Source: Chara braunii (Eukaryota > Streptophyta > Charophyceae > Charales > Characeae). From it: a stretch of 21,006 bases of DNA. A program made the position numbers and the translations under genes. Below are positions 1-7,535 of this stretch, piece by piece. The stretch lies in NCBI GenBank assembly GCA_003427395.1, contig BFEA01000180.1, forward strand, positions 1,450,765-1,471,770, in the 5' to 3' direction. The notes beneath the pieces are model-generated. The model saw only the letters and a program-made list of their open reading frames with translations. It did no database searches and was not told the DNA's origin. Numbering within the stretch: position 1 is the first letter of the stretch; each line of letters starts with the position of its first letter.

Positions 1-309
1 TGGATTTCGGTGATACGAGACTGTGGTACTTACCTGATTGGAGACTTGGAGATTGTTGAGGTTGATACTCGGCTGCATCACAGTTGGACACCGGTTACAT
101 CTGGACTCTGTTATCTCCGACATTGGTGACCTTTGGTCCTCGACATTTTGATCTTGTTATATGACATTGTGGACTACCATTTCGGAGACCTATCAGACTC
201 TATCTTTGTGACCTATCGGTGTGATCTACCTCCTACCTCCTTCGTCTCTCCTCCCACCTTTCATCTGTGTATGTGTGTACGGGATCTGGGTATCGTCTAT
301 GAATGACCC
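1..309. other. Unassigned flank, no gene recognised
   Basis: No protein domain, LTR end or RNA gene is recognisable here. One plus-strand frame stays open for about 42 codons from base 1, but the translation matches nothing I know. Short words of the type GACNTTGG and GACCTAT recur loosely, and 225-275 is pyrimidine-rich. The last four bases (306-309, ACCC) match the four bases after LTR1 and are read as its target-site duplication. It may be decayed transposon sequence or the left host flank. Confidence 0.4.
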
Positions 310-920
310 TGTTACATGCACAGATATGTGATGTTTGTAATAACCGAGGAACTGCAATGTGACGAAAAGGACTGAAATGGACAATGCGGTGAGAGTAGAA
401 TCTCGACAAACAATGTGCATTCTCATACATACAAAAGTGCTGAATAGCGCAGGGAAGACTTGGATACAAAGACTGACCTGACAAGGACTGACCTTACACA
501 CGTAGTAGCAAGTAGCGAAACAGACTGCTAGAATGTTGATAGCTAGTCCAACCGATGGTTGAAATCAGACCAAATGTGCATCGTACCCCTCACCAAGTGT
601 GAAGGAGCCTGGCGCTGCACACAGGAAGAAAGCGCCAGGTCCAGACATGCATAGACGAAGAGGTAAGGATCAGACGAAAGGAGGGAGGAAGATGGGAGTG
701 TCGTTAACACCAAGTCTTTGTCACCGATCCCAAATAACCCCTCGTTGCCAGGTCTGAATCCCAAAAAGTCGAGTCTTGGATCCGATATCACCAAGCTTGG
801 ATCCAGACATCTCGCAGTCTGCAAATGCAGTGAAGTCAAGGGTTGAGAGGGAGAGAAGGAGATGGTGGACTGAGAAGAAGAGGAAGAAGAACTTTCACTC
901 TCTCACTGTTACGAACCAGA

Positions 921-932
921 TACTAACCTGTG
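921..932 (-). promoter_or_regulatory. Conserved splice-donor-like block in LTR1
   Basis: The minus strand reads CACAGGTTAGTA, close to a consensus 5' splice site CAG|GTNAGT. The plus strand reads TACTAAC, a branch-point-like word. The same 12 bases occur at 6832-6843 in the element C LTR although the surrounding sequence has diverged. It lies about 250 bp downstream of the TATA box in the element's sense, i.e. in R/U5. Function is inferred only. Confidence 0.35.
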
Positions 933-1175
933 ATGTGGCGCTGTGCTGCAGGTACCTTGAAGACGAAGCTGGAGCAACGGCGCTGCAGGTAGGTACCCCT
1001 GGCCTCCGCCCAAGCTCTCTCTCTCTCTCTACCACTATCCTAGCTATGGCGCCCAGCGCCGAAGGCTACTAGCTAACGCTATCACTACTATAACGCAACG
1101 CTCCCTCTAGAGGGCTGCTCCCGAATCCTGAAGACTACAACTGCCGACTGCCCCCCTCCTGTAGGGCGGGCCAGT

Positions 1176-1183
1176 CCTTTATA
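1176..1183 (-). promoter_or_regulatory. TATA box of LTR1 (U3)
   Basis: The minus strand reads TATAAAGG. It lies between the hairpin array (upstream in sense) and the R/U5-like blocks, the expected position for an LTR promoter. The element C LTR has TATATAGG at the equivalent place. Confidence 0.5.
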
Positions 1184-1275
1184 GTGCTGGCCCGTGCAGG
1201 AGGCTGGTCGTGCCAATGCCCTATGCGCAGGAGGCCGCTCTTGCCAATCCCTCCCTGGCCTAGACCCTGCGGACG

Positions 1276-1551
1276 CTTCCAGGCAAGAGCCTGGAAGTTT
1301 CCCTGTAGGGAAACAGGCTGGGGCCTGTAGGCCATGTCAAGGAAGCTTCCAGGCAAGAGCCTGGAAGTTTCCCTGTAGGGAAACAGGCTGGGGCCTGTAG
1401 GCCCTGTCAGAAGGAAGCTTCCAGGCAAGAGCCTGGAAGTTTCCCTGTAGGGAAATAGGCTGGGGCCTGTAGGCCCTGTCAGAAGGAAGCTTCCAGGCAA
1501 GAGCCTGGAAGTTTCCCTGTAGGGAAACAGGCTGGAGCCTGTAGGTCCTTT
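1276..1551 (-). repeat. Tandem array of four hairpin-bearing units in U3 of LTR1
   Basis: Units start at 1276, 1346, 1418 and 1490 (70, 72, 72 and about 62 bp) and are nearly identical. Each unit contains four successive short inverted repeats: CTTCCAGGC-AAGA-GCCTGGAAG (9-bp stem), TTTCCC-TGTA-GGGAAA (6-bp stem), CAGGC-TGGG-GCCTG, and GCCT-GT-AGGC. In element sense the array lies about 95-375 bp upstream of the TATA box, i.e. in U3. Related GGCCTG inverted words without the tandem array occur in U3 of the element C LTR (7310-7495). Confidence 0.85.
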
Positions 1552-1687
1552 CTCGGGCTGTCAGGCTGAACCGTCGGCGGGGCCTGTAAGCCTTGGATAT
1601 CAGGCTTAAAGCCTGAAATTCAGGTTTTTGGCCTGAACGACGTCGGGCCTGCAAAATGGCCCGTGTGTGCATGTGCAGCATGTAACA

Positions 1688-2023
1688 ACCCAGACCCCAC
1701 CATCTCATGATTGTGTGTGAGGAGTGATGCTATGTGAGTCAGTCTATGTGAGTCAGTTCGTTTATCAGACTTCCGCTGCATACATGCTCATCCTATATTG
1801 GTTGATCTTTGGTTCTGCCCATACTCATCGAAGTATGCAACATTTTTGCACCCCGGGGACCGGTCTGGACTGCCCGGTGTCCGGTGATGTCCGGTGTCCG
1901 GGGATGTCTGGATCACCGGACAGTCCGGACCGGTCCAGACACTGGTCCGGAAGACAGTCCGGAAGTCCGGGGTTACCATGGATATTTGACGATATATAAT
2001 TAATAATTATTGATATAACCAGA
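1688..2023. other. Non-coding spacer between LTR1 and element A
   Basis: No gene is recognised. The spacer begins with the right ACCC duplication of LTR1, contains a repeated TATGTGAGTCAGT word (about 1731-1757) and the CCGG cluster annotated separately, and ends in an A+T-rich stretch (1981-2020) just before the element A LTR. The 4-5 bases at 2019-2023 (CCAGA) are the candidate left target duplication of element A. Confidence 0.5.
1851..1972. repeat. CCGG-rich foldback cluster
   Basis: Twelve CCGG words occur in about 120 bp, mostly as TCCGG or ACCGG. The segment is partly self-complementary: GGACCGGTCTGGAC near the left pairs with GTCCGGACCGGTCCAGAC near 1922, and CCCCGG...GGACTG at the left end is mirrored by CAGTCCGG...CCGGGG at the right. 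There is also direct repetition of GATGTCCGG/GGTGTCCGG. It could be a small foldback element or a degenerate palindromic repeat. No coding is proposed, although short frames are open through it. Confidence 0.6.
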
Positions 2024-3005
2024 TGCAAGGAAAATGAGCGATAGCGAATTCCAGAAACCAAGCAGCATCATACACATGAAACCAGATAGTCGTGACCTTG
2101 AACCAAAAGCAGAATTGCAACTTGAGTTCCACCAAATAAGAGCACAGCAAAAGTTCACAAGTGACAATGTTGGAATAGTCTCGTCATCATCAACAAAGAA
2201 CCAATGTCGATTTCCTATCTGGCGCTCTGCGCCCAGACTACAAAATGGCAGATCCTATCTAGCCTATCTACAATGCCGCTGGTAACGTCAACAGCTCCGC
2301 GAAGTACGAGCAGATCTCGGACAATGCCGTTCACCTCAAGCACCAGGTATGTCTCTCGTATCACTCACAACCTCGATCCCCCACACAGATGCCACGTGTA
2401 CCCAAGGACCACCATGCGCTCCATCCAGCAGCTCGCAGGCCAGCTCGGCAGTGGCTGCCTGTGTATACCCTGCTCGCCCGTGAGCGCGTGGGCGCTTGCC
2501 TGCCAGTAGCGCAGCAGCGCTTGCGCAGCATGTAGCAAGTGCCCGAATGCCCAATGTGGGGGCAGGCACTTTCCTATATGTAAATGGCCTGCCTGCTGCG
2601 TGCTGCCTGGCTGTGCTGGGCCCCTCGCCCAAAGCTTCCGGTAGGCCCCAAGTGGCTGAGCCCCGGTCCAGGGGAATCAGACACAGGGCCTGGGGTGGTT
2701 ACCCGCGTCCAACTGCCCGCGGCCTGTGCGCAATCCATGGCCCGTGTCTAGCCCAGGGCCTGCCTCAGATACATTTGAGAAAGGCAGGCAGGGCCTGGGT
2801 TCTTTCAACCAACTGGCGCTGCGCAACTTCCTGAATTCCCAGTTGCGTGGTAAGCCCAAAATAGGCCTCTCGTCCTTGGTCGGGCCTGCCTTCACTTAGG
2901 GCGACAGATATTGCTGTAGACAGGGCCAGTAGGGCTCGTCGAGGCATTGAGCCTCGCATTCCCTCCTCCATACTTCGACAGTCCTCTGAGAAGTTCAATT
3001 ACTCA
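2024..3005 (-). repeat. 3' LTR of element A
   Basis: The LTR begins TGCAAGGA at 2024, matching the first eight bases of both element B LTRs, and is placed to end in CA at 3005. The end was set by aligning the region with element B (the ...CTTCGA.AGTCC.CTGAGA words occur at 2974-2991 and 13360-13377) and by the polypurine tract just outside. The internal sequence has diverged strongly from the B LTR. A minus-strand ATATAGG at 2573-2579 lies in a context shared with the TATA box of the C LTR. The right boundary may be off by a few bases. Confidence 0.7.
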
Positions 3006-4611
3006 ATCTGGCTTTCCTTTCTGCAGTGACTTCTCATAGTGAGTGACAGCCTGTGGAGCGGTCTGCATCAGTTCCTCCCTAGTAAACCATGTCCTCCTTA
3101 GGATCAGTGTGATGTCTGAACCGAACGCGATATTGCAGCTTCGGCTTAGGAGGAGGTCCCCTGCGGTTGGTCTTAGAACTGGCATTTCTCTGTGGTCCAC
3201 GGTGTCGTCGATGTCGACCTCTCCGTCCATGGTTGGAGGCAGCATTGAGCGACAAGAGGGAAACTGATCAGTTTCCTCGAAAGGTGCAAGCTTAGAGGCA
3301 TGAAAAACAGGGTAGGTGCGAAGGTTACGAGGGATCCAAATTACATATGATGCGCAGAAGTACTGCGGCATGAGCTTGCGGGAGACCCCATGCTCTTGGC
3401 CCAGTTCAGAGCCTTTAACCCAAACTCTATCCCCTACCTGGAACATAGATGGGCGGTGATGCTTGTTCACAGACTCTATCATTGCCGCCTGCGCTTTATG
3501 CATCTGTTCTACAGCTTGCTGCATCAGGCGTTCATATCGATAGGCAAATTCTGAAGTGCCAGGTGCAGCAATCGGCTGGCTCTCAGGTAGTAGGAAGTCT
3601 AGGGGCAGTCTAGGCTTGAAGGTCAGTAGCAGACTGTTAGGGCTTACCCCTGTTGCGCTTGTGCACAACGTTGTTGTACAGGCTGGCGATGAGAGCAAGT
3701 TTCTCATCCCAGTCCACCTGGTTAGGCTTGATGTGATGCCTCAGCAGGTGTTGTATAGCACGGTTCAGCTGCTCTGCATGCCCGTTTGCCTCTGGGTGGT
3801 TCCCAGAAGTCATCTGCAGCTGTGTCCCTTGCTCTGCAGCTGCCGATTCACTGGTAAATCGCACATCCCGGTCACTAACTATAGACTTTGGCAGTCCAAA
3901 ATCTCTGACCCAGTTTTCCTTAAACAGCTTAATCACGTACTCAGTTTTAGCTGTTTCGGGCATTGCTATCAACCTAGCATACTTACTAGACCTATCCACG
4001 ATGACATAGATGTATCTCATAGCGCTCTTGCTGGTAACCAGCGTGTCCATGAAGGCCATGGACAGGCTCTCACCGGGCCTTTCCGGTATCGGAAGGGGCT
4101 TGAGAAGCCCAAGAGGGGCCTGTGTACGTGGCTTGTCCCTCTGACATACCTGACAAGTCTCCACGTACAGCTTGGCGTCTCTCATCGTTGTGGGCCACCA
4201 GAACATCTTCTTATAGCCAAAATATCTGGTGGCGTCATGACACTCTCCTAAAAATAAATTGCGCAAAGACTCCTGATTAGGTACACACAAACGTTTATAC
4301 CCGGCCTTCTCAAGGAACAGCAGGCCATTGACCATTACAAACTCGTTAGAAGTAACTTTGTCCTTCGCTTCGAGTCTGCGTATGATCTTTGACATAAACG
4401 GATCCTCGCGATAGGCTTCCACCAGGGATCGAGTAACATCGTCCGCAGGCCCGAACTCAATGATCAGCGCATCTAGGAAGTCCAGCCTACGCGACAACAC
4501 ATCAGCAACTTTGTTATACTCCCCTTTGATGTACCGGGGTTTGAAGTCATACTGCTCAATGATTTCGATCCAACGTTCCAGCGCATCGGAGAGCACTGGC
4601 TGGGTTCTCAT
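3003..4611 (-). pseudogene. Element A integrase remnant with chromodomain-like tail
   Basis: The end of RNase H and the integrase core read in one frame at 3637-4611; the C-terminal part reads in another frame at 3003-3707, so a frameshift lies near 3640-3700. Visible signatures are the zinc-binding CQVCQRDK, SDRDVRF (second catalytic Asp) and HPEANGHAEQ (third acidic residue). Two lesions hit key sites. The motif that is SMDFMDTL in element B reads SMAFMDTL here (near 4051-4059), losing the first catalytic Asp. The second His of the HHCC domain is Tyr (RYFG at about 4217-4228, against GHFG in B), and a few following residues are deleted. The C-terminal part has the GPY-like region and HPVFHASKLAPF, then a decayed chromodomain-like stretch. 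It cannot encode active integrase. Confidence 0.85.
3012..3022 (-). other. Polypurine tract of element A
   Basis: The minus strand reads AGAAAGGAAAG, just upstream (in element sense) of the inferred LTR start. The equivalent in element B is GAAAGGGAAGG. This tract would prime plus-strand DNA synthesis. A 6-base gap to the LTR leaves the exact boundary uncertain. Confidence 0.5.
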
Positions 4612-5296
4612 CCACTTCAGGGTCCGATGATCAGTCCTGACGTAGAAGAACCTCCCAAGGAGGTCTCCAGTGGGTCAGCGCCTTGTAGATCGCATAGAGC
4701 TCCTTCTCGTAGGTGGAGTTAGTCAACTTCTGAGCACATCTTTTTGGACATGTACTCGACTGGCCTCAACTTTGGCCCCTCCTGCTGCGCAAGCACAGCA
4801 CCAATGTCATATTGGCTGGCATCCGTGGTTACTATGAATGGCTTGTCAGGATCAGGAAGTTTCAAGACCTCATGGTGTGTTAAACCACCAGCACCTCCTA
4901 AAAGTGTTCCGCGTTAACAGCCAGCCAAAAGTGGAAATCGCGCCGTTTCCACTTGGCTGAATCGGGCCTACCGGCCCAGGCCCGTTCATCCCAAAAGCCA
5001 CGCCCGTTAACGCGGAGCACTTTTAGGAGGTATTTGTGGTTTAAGGAGTGCTTCAAATGTCTGAAAGCAGCCTCACATCTGTCTGTCCCCTCCCACGGGG
5101 TGTCAAGGCATGCCAGGTCCGTCAAAGGGGCGGCCACTATGCTATAGTTCTTTACAAAGTTATGGTAGTAGTCGGTCATCCCTAAGAAGGACCTCATCTC
5201 AGTCACAGACTGAGGACGCGGCCAGTCACGAATGTTGGCCACCTTCGCGTCATCGGGCTTCAATCCCTCCGCGGAAATCTCATGACCCAGGTACAA
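4612..5296 (-). pseudogene. Element A RT thumb / RNase H remnant, split by a MITE
   Basis: On the minus strand, 5296 down to about 5045 encodes the region after RT: YLGHEISAEGLKPDDAKV, then the connection segment with MRSFLGM and PLTDL. The frame then enters the MITE at 5040. Beyond it (4883 down to about 4612) RNase H resumes, with VTTDASQYDIGAVLAQQEG (the first catalytic Asp in TDAS) and, after frameshifts near 4720-4660, RTDHRTLKWM. The minus-strand frame running through the MITE yields a spurious tail and is not part of the protein. Removing the insertion with one TTAA leaves a length equal to that of element B here, which fits an intact ancestor. Confidence 0.8.
4884..5040. mobile_element. 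157-bp MITE-like element with 35-bp TIRs, flanked by TTAA
   Basis: The left arm 4884-4918 and right arm 5006-5040 are inverted repeats identical at 31 of 35 positions, with ends ACCAC...GTGGT. TTAA lies directly outside both ends (4880-4883 and 5041-5044). Aligning the flanks to the uninterrupted element B (about 15364-15400) shows that excision with one TTAA kept restores the same 28-base spacing, so this is an insertion into element A. The interior has a further palindrome (AGCCAAAAGTGGAAA...TTTCCACTTGGCT) and GGCCC words, and no coding capacity. TTAA suggests a piggyBac-type target. Because the ends extend the palindrome as AAACC/GGTTT, a TA target (Tc1/mariner) or TTA/TAA target (Harbinger) cannot be excluded. 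Confidence 0.85.
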
Positions 5297-6050
5297 GATC
5301 CGGGTGCAGCCAAACTCGCACTTCTACCGACTGATCTTGAACAGGTGTTGTCGAAGGAGGCTAAGAACTTTGTCTAAATGGCCAACATGCTCCTCGACAG
5401 TCCTATTAAAGATAAGTATGTCATCGAGGTAAGCGGTGACAAAATTGTCCAAGTAGTCATGAAAGATCCGGTTCATGGCGCGTTGAAAGGTGCCAGGAGC
5501 ATTGCAAAGGCCGAAAGGCATCACCACAAACTCGTAAAGACCGTACCTAGTCTGAAAAGCGGTTTTGTGTTGATCCTCGGGCCGTATCGCAATATGATGG
5601 TACCTGGACTTCAAATCTATCTTACTGAAGTCCCGACACCCTTGGACTCGTCCATGCGCGGTAGGGGCTCTGCGTTCTTCACAGTGATGGCACTGAGGCC
5701 CCTATAGTCAATGCACATCCTCAAGGTCCCCCCCTTCTTCGGTACAAATAAGACAGGAGATCCGTAAGGGGAAACACTCGGCCGGATCCAACCTTTCTCT
5801 ATGAGTTCCTTGAGTTGTTGACGAAGCTCATCGAGCTCAACTGGAGACATCCGATAGATCCCACCCTTCAGAATACTAGACCATGGGATCATCTCTATCG
5901 TGTGGACGACCTCCCTCTCAGCAACCCCTTTCAACTCTTCAAATAGATCAGGGTACCTAGCGACCACTCCCTCTATCTCTGGAGGCATTTTCAGTGGCTC
6001 GCCCTCTACAGAGACATAAACTAAGTACATACCCTCCTCCGGATTTTGCT
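5297..6050 (-). pseudogene. Element A reverse transcriptase remnant
   Basis: Two minus-strand frames (5617-6210 and 5324-5614) carry RT. The N-terminal part has [36 protein letters not shown] and [23 protein letters not shown]. After a frameshift near 5615-5640, the second frame has HKTAFQTRYGLYEFVVMPFG, LCNAPGTFQ and the catalytic YLDD at about 5420-5431. A stop at 5324 and lost bases near 5640 break it. The catalytic box itself is intact and nearly identical in context to element B. Ty3/gypsy RT copies the element RNA into DNA; this copy is not functional as it stands. Confidence 0.88.
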
Positions 6051-6357
6051 TATAATAATTATAAAACGCGGTCGCACACATGTATCCGTAGAGCTCGATC
6101 AAACTACTAACTTTGTACTTTCGTAATCTGGCGGTCCCCCCTCCGGGTAAACTGGGGTTGTGCAACCGAAAGATAGTACATACCCAACAAGATATCCATG
6201 GGGAGATCATTGCTGACTAGGAACGAGACTCAATGTCTCAGTTCCCCTCCCGCGTACGGGAATCGACACTCAATGTCTTTGAGGTACCCGGTGACTACCA
6301 TGCGCTGTTTGTTGGCACAGGTCGACTCAGGCGCTGCACTTGCCCCTGTAAGCGCAG
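6051..6357 (-). pseudogene. Element A protease C-terminal remnant, truncated by element C
   Basis: Minus-strand frames here match the middle and end of the element B protease: ANKQRMVVTGYLKDIECRF, then [20 protein letters not shown] (about 6160-6215), then [20 protein letters not shown]. At least two frameshifts separate these segments. Homology to B stops at about 6357, before the Asp-containing active-site loop would be reached. The boundary coincides with the TG end of the element C LTR, so I read it as an insertion point. Bases 6353-6357 (CGCAG) are the candidate target duplication. Confidence 0.75.
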
Positions 6358-6831
6358 TGTTGCATACTGTAACGGTGCAGACCAGAACAAGAACCGACCT
6401 TTCAATACAAAGTACAAGATAGCGTAGCGGAAGACTTAGATACCAATGATCCGAACAATCAATATTGCAATGCAGCCCAGAACATACATCATCATCATCA
6501 TCTCCATGGTGTGAAGGGGTCTGGCGCTCACACAGGAAGAAGGCGCCAGCCCCGAACCATACACAGACGAAGAAGAGGGGGGTTAGACGAAGAAGAGGGG
6601 AAGATGGGAATGTCATCAACACCAAGTCTTCGGCACAGGCCCAAATAGTCCCTCGTCAAATGTTTGAATCCCAATGTCGTGTCTGGATCCAATGTCGTCA
6701 GTCTCAAGTCACAACTCTCTCTCTCTGTAGTAGTCCGCTGATACTGAGAAGGAGGTGGCGAGAGGGGAAGAAGAGATGGTGGACTTAGAAGAGGAAGAAG
6801 AAGAACTCGCTTTCTCTCTCTCTCAGTCCGG

Positions 6832-6843
6832 TACTAACCTGTG
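6832..6843 (-). promoter_or_regulatory. Conserved splice-donor-like block in the element C LTR
   Basis: The minus strand reads CACAGGTTAGTA, identical to 921-932 in LTR1 and close to a 5' splice-site consensus. On the plus strand it is a TACTAAC branch-point-like word followed 20 bases later by GATGCAG|GT and then, after 37 nt, CACAG|GTAAGG. The direction of any use is uncertain. Confidence 0.35.
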
Positions 6844-7111
6844 AAGTTGGCGCCTTGATGCAGGTACCTCGCAGATGGAGCTGGAGCGATGGCGCCACAG
6901 GTAAGGCCAGTCATCTCTCCCAACTCTACTACTACCACCTACTAGCGCCCAGCGCTGAAGACTACTGCTATGGCTACTAGCGCCCAACGCTGAAGACTTC
7001 TGCTAGCGCTAAGCTACTCCCTGCAGAGCTTCTCCTGAGTGCTGCGGCTGAATCCTGAAAACTACTCGTGCCTACTGTCCAACTACCCACCCGTGTAGTG
7101 CATGGGAACTT

Positions 7112-7119
7112 CCTATATA
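7112..7119 (-). promoter_or_regulatory. TATA box of the element C LTR
   Basis: The minus strand reads TATATAGG about 390 bp into the LTR. The plus-strand context ACTTCCTATATAC...GGCCTGCCT closely matches ACTTTCCTATATG...GGCCTGCCT in the element A LTR (2569-2595), although the two LTRs otherwise differ. That conservation supports promoter function. Confidence 0.5.
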
Positions 7120-7512
7120 CTACTCGGCCTGCCTCCTGACTGCAGGGCAAGGCAGTCCAGGAGGCTGCTCTTGCCAATGCCGCAGGGAGTCAGGAGCTGC
7201 CGCTGCAGCTCCTGCTTGAGGCTGTCGTGGGAACAGGCTAAAGATAGCCTGTCCCCGAAACCCTGGTTTTGTGCCTGAGTCTTAGGGTAGGTCGATCTTA
7301 TGAGGGTCCGAAAGTGGCCCTCCGTTTCAGGCTGAAAATCCTCAGGGCTGAAAGCCCTGTTATAGGCTGAAAACGAAATAAGGCCTGCAGGCCCTCGTTT
7401 TCAGTTTCAGGCTGAAACGACATGGGGCCTGTAAGCCCTATTTTCTAGGCTTTTAGGCTGAGAATGCGGGACGGGCCCTGCAGGCCCGTGTGGCTACGCA
7501 GTATGCCACACA

Positions 7513-7523
7513 CCCCCCTCCTT
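7513..7523 (-). other. Polypurine tract of element C
   Basis: The minus strand reads AAGGAGGGGGG, directly abutting the LTR start TGTGTGGCATACTG. The integrase stop codon is at 7536-7538, so coding, PPT and LTR follow in the standard gypsy order. Confidence 0.8.
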
Positions 7524-7535
7524 GAAAGACCGAGC

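Larger units (their letters stand above)
310..1687 (-). repeat. Solo LTR (LTR1) of a Ty3/gypsy family related to element C
   Basis: The left end reads TGTTACATGC and the right end GCATGTAACA, a perfect 10-bp terminal inverted repeat with the TG...CA ends of an LTR. ACCC occurs immediately outside both ends (306-309 and 1688-1691). Blocks shared with the element C LTR at 6358-7512 include a GGCGC stem-loop, an AGATGGTGGACT...AGAAGAGGAAGAAGAAC stretch, a TACTAACCTGTG block and a TATA box. These identify it as an LTR of the same broad family. No integrase or gag sequence adjoins either side, so a solo LTR left by LTR-LTR recombination is the best reading. At about 1.38 kb it is longer than the C LTR, mostly because of the hairpin array at 1276-1551. 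Orientation is inferred from the alignment to C and the minus-strand TATA box. Confidence 0.78.
2024..6357 (-). mobile_element. Element A: decayed, truncated Ty3/gypsy chromovirus
   Basis: In element sense (right to left) it has the C-terminal part of the protease, RT, RNase H, integrase with a decayed chromodomain-like tail, polypurine tract and 3' LTR. Gag, the protease active site and the 5' LTR are absent from the window. Homology to element B continues to about 6357, where the element C LTR begins with TG. Pol is broken by many frameshifts, lost catalytic residues and a 157-bp MITE. Its pol is clearly the same lineage as B, so it is an older member of that family. The missing right half is expected beyond the window if C inserted into it. 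Confidence 0.85.
6358..7512 (-). repeat. 3' LTR of element C
   Basis: The left end reads TGTTGCATACTG and the right end CAGTATGCCACACA, imperfect inverted ends of the form TG...CA. The right boundary is fixed by an adjoining polypurine tract and by the integrase stop only 13 bp beyond that tract. The left boundary coincides with the end of homology between elements A and B. Length is 1155 bp. Within it are a minus-strand TATATAGG at 7112-7119, a GGCGC stem-loop at 6521-6549, a CAT microsatellite (about 6486-6500), CT-rich stretches (about 6714-6724, 6810-6825) and the TACTAACCTGTG block shared with LTR1. U3 (7200-7500) is full of AGGCTGAAA and GGCCTGCAGGCC inverted words. Confidence 0.85.

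Noticed and set aside
226-501. Small minus-strand frame at the left end
   Set aside because: Straddles the LTR1 boundary at 310 and has no recognisable domain.
1276-1551. CRISPR-like array (regular palindromic repeats)
   Set aside because: No unique spacers between units, units are contiguous, and the context is an LTR in a eukaryotic genome.
1135-1708. Minus-strand repeat peptides containing PVSLQGNFQALAWK
   Set aside because: A by-product of the U3 tandem DNA repeat being a multiple of three in length; no start context or domain.
3556-4251. Plus-strand open frame of 231 codons
   Set aside because: Lies antisense to clear integrase coding and has no domain of its own; a shadow frame.
4884-5040. 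Minus-strand coding through the MITE as part of the element A protein
   Set aside because: The residues have no counterpart in element B and coincide exactly with an inverted-repeat insertion.
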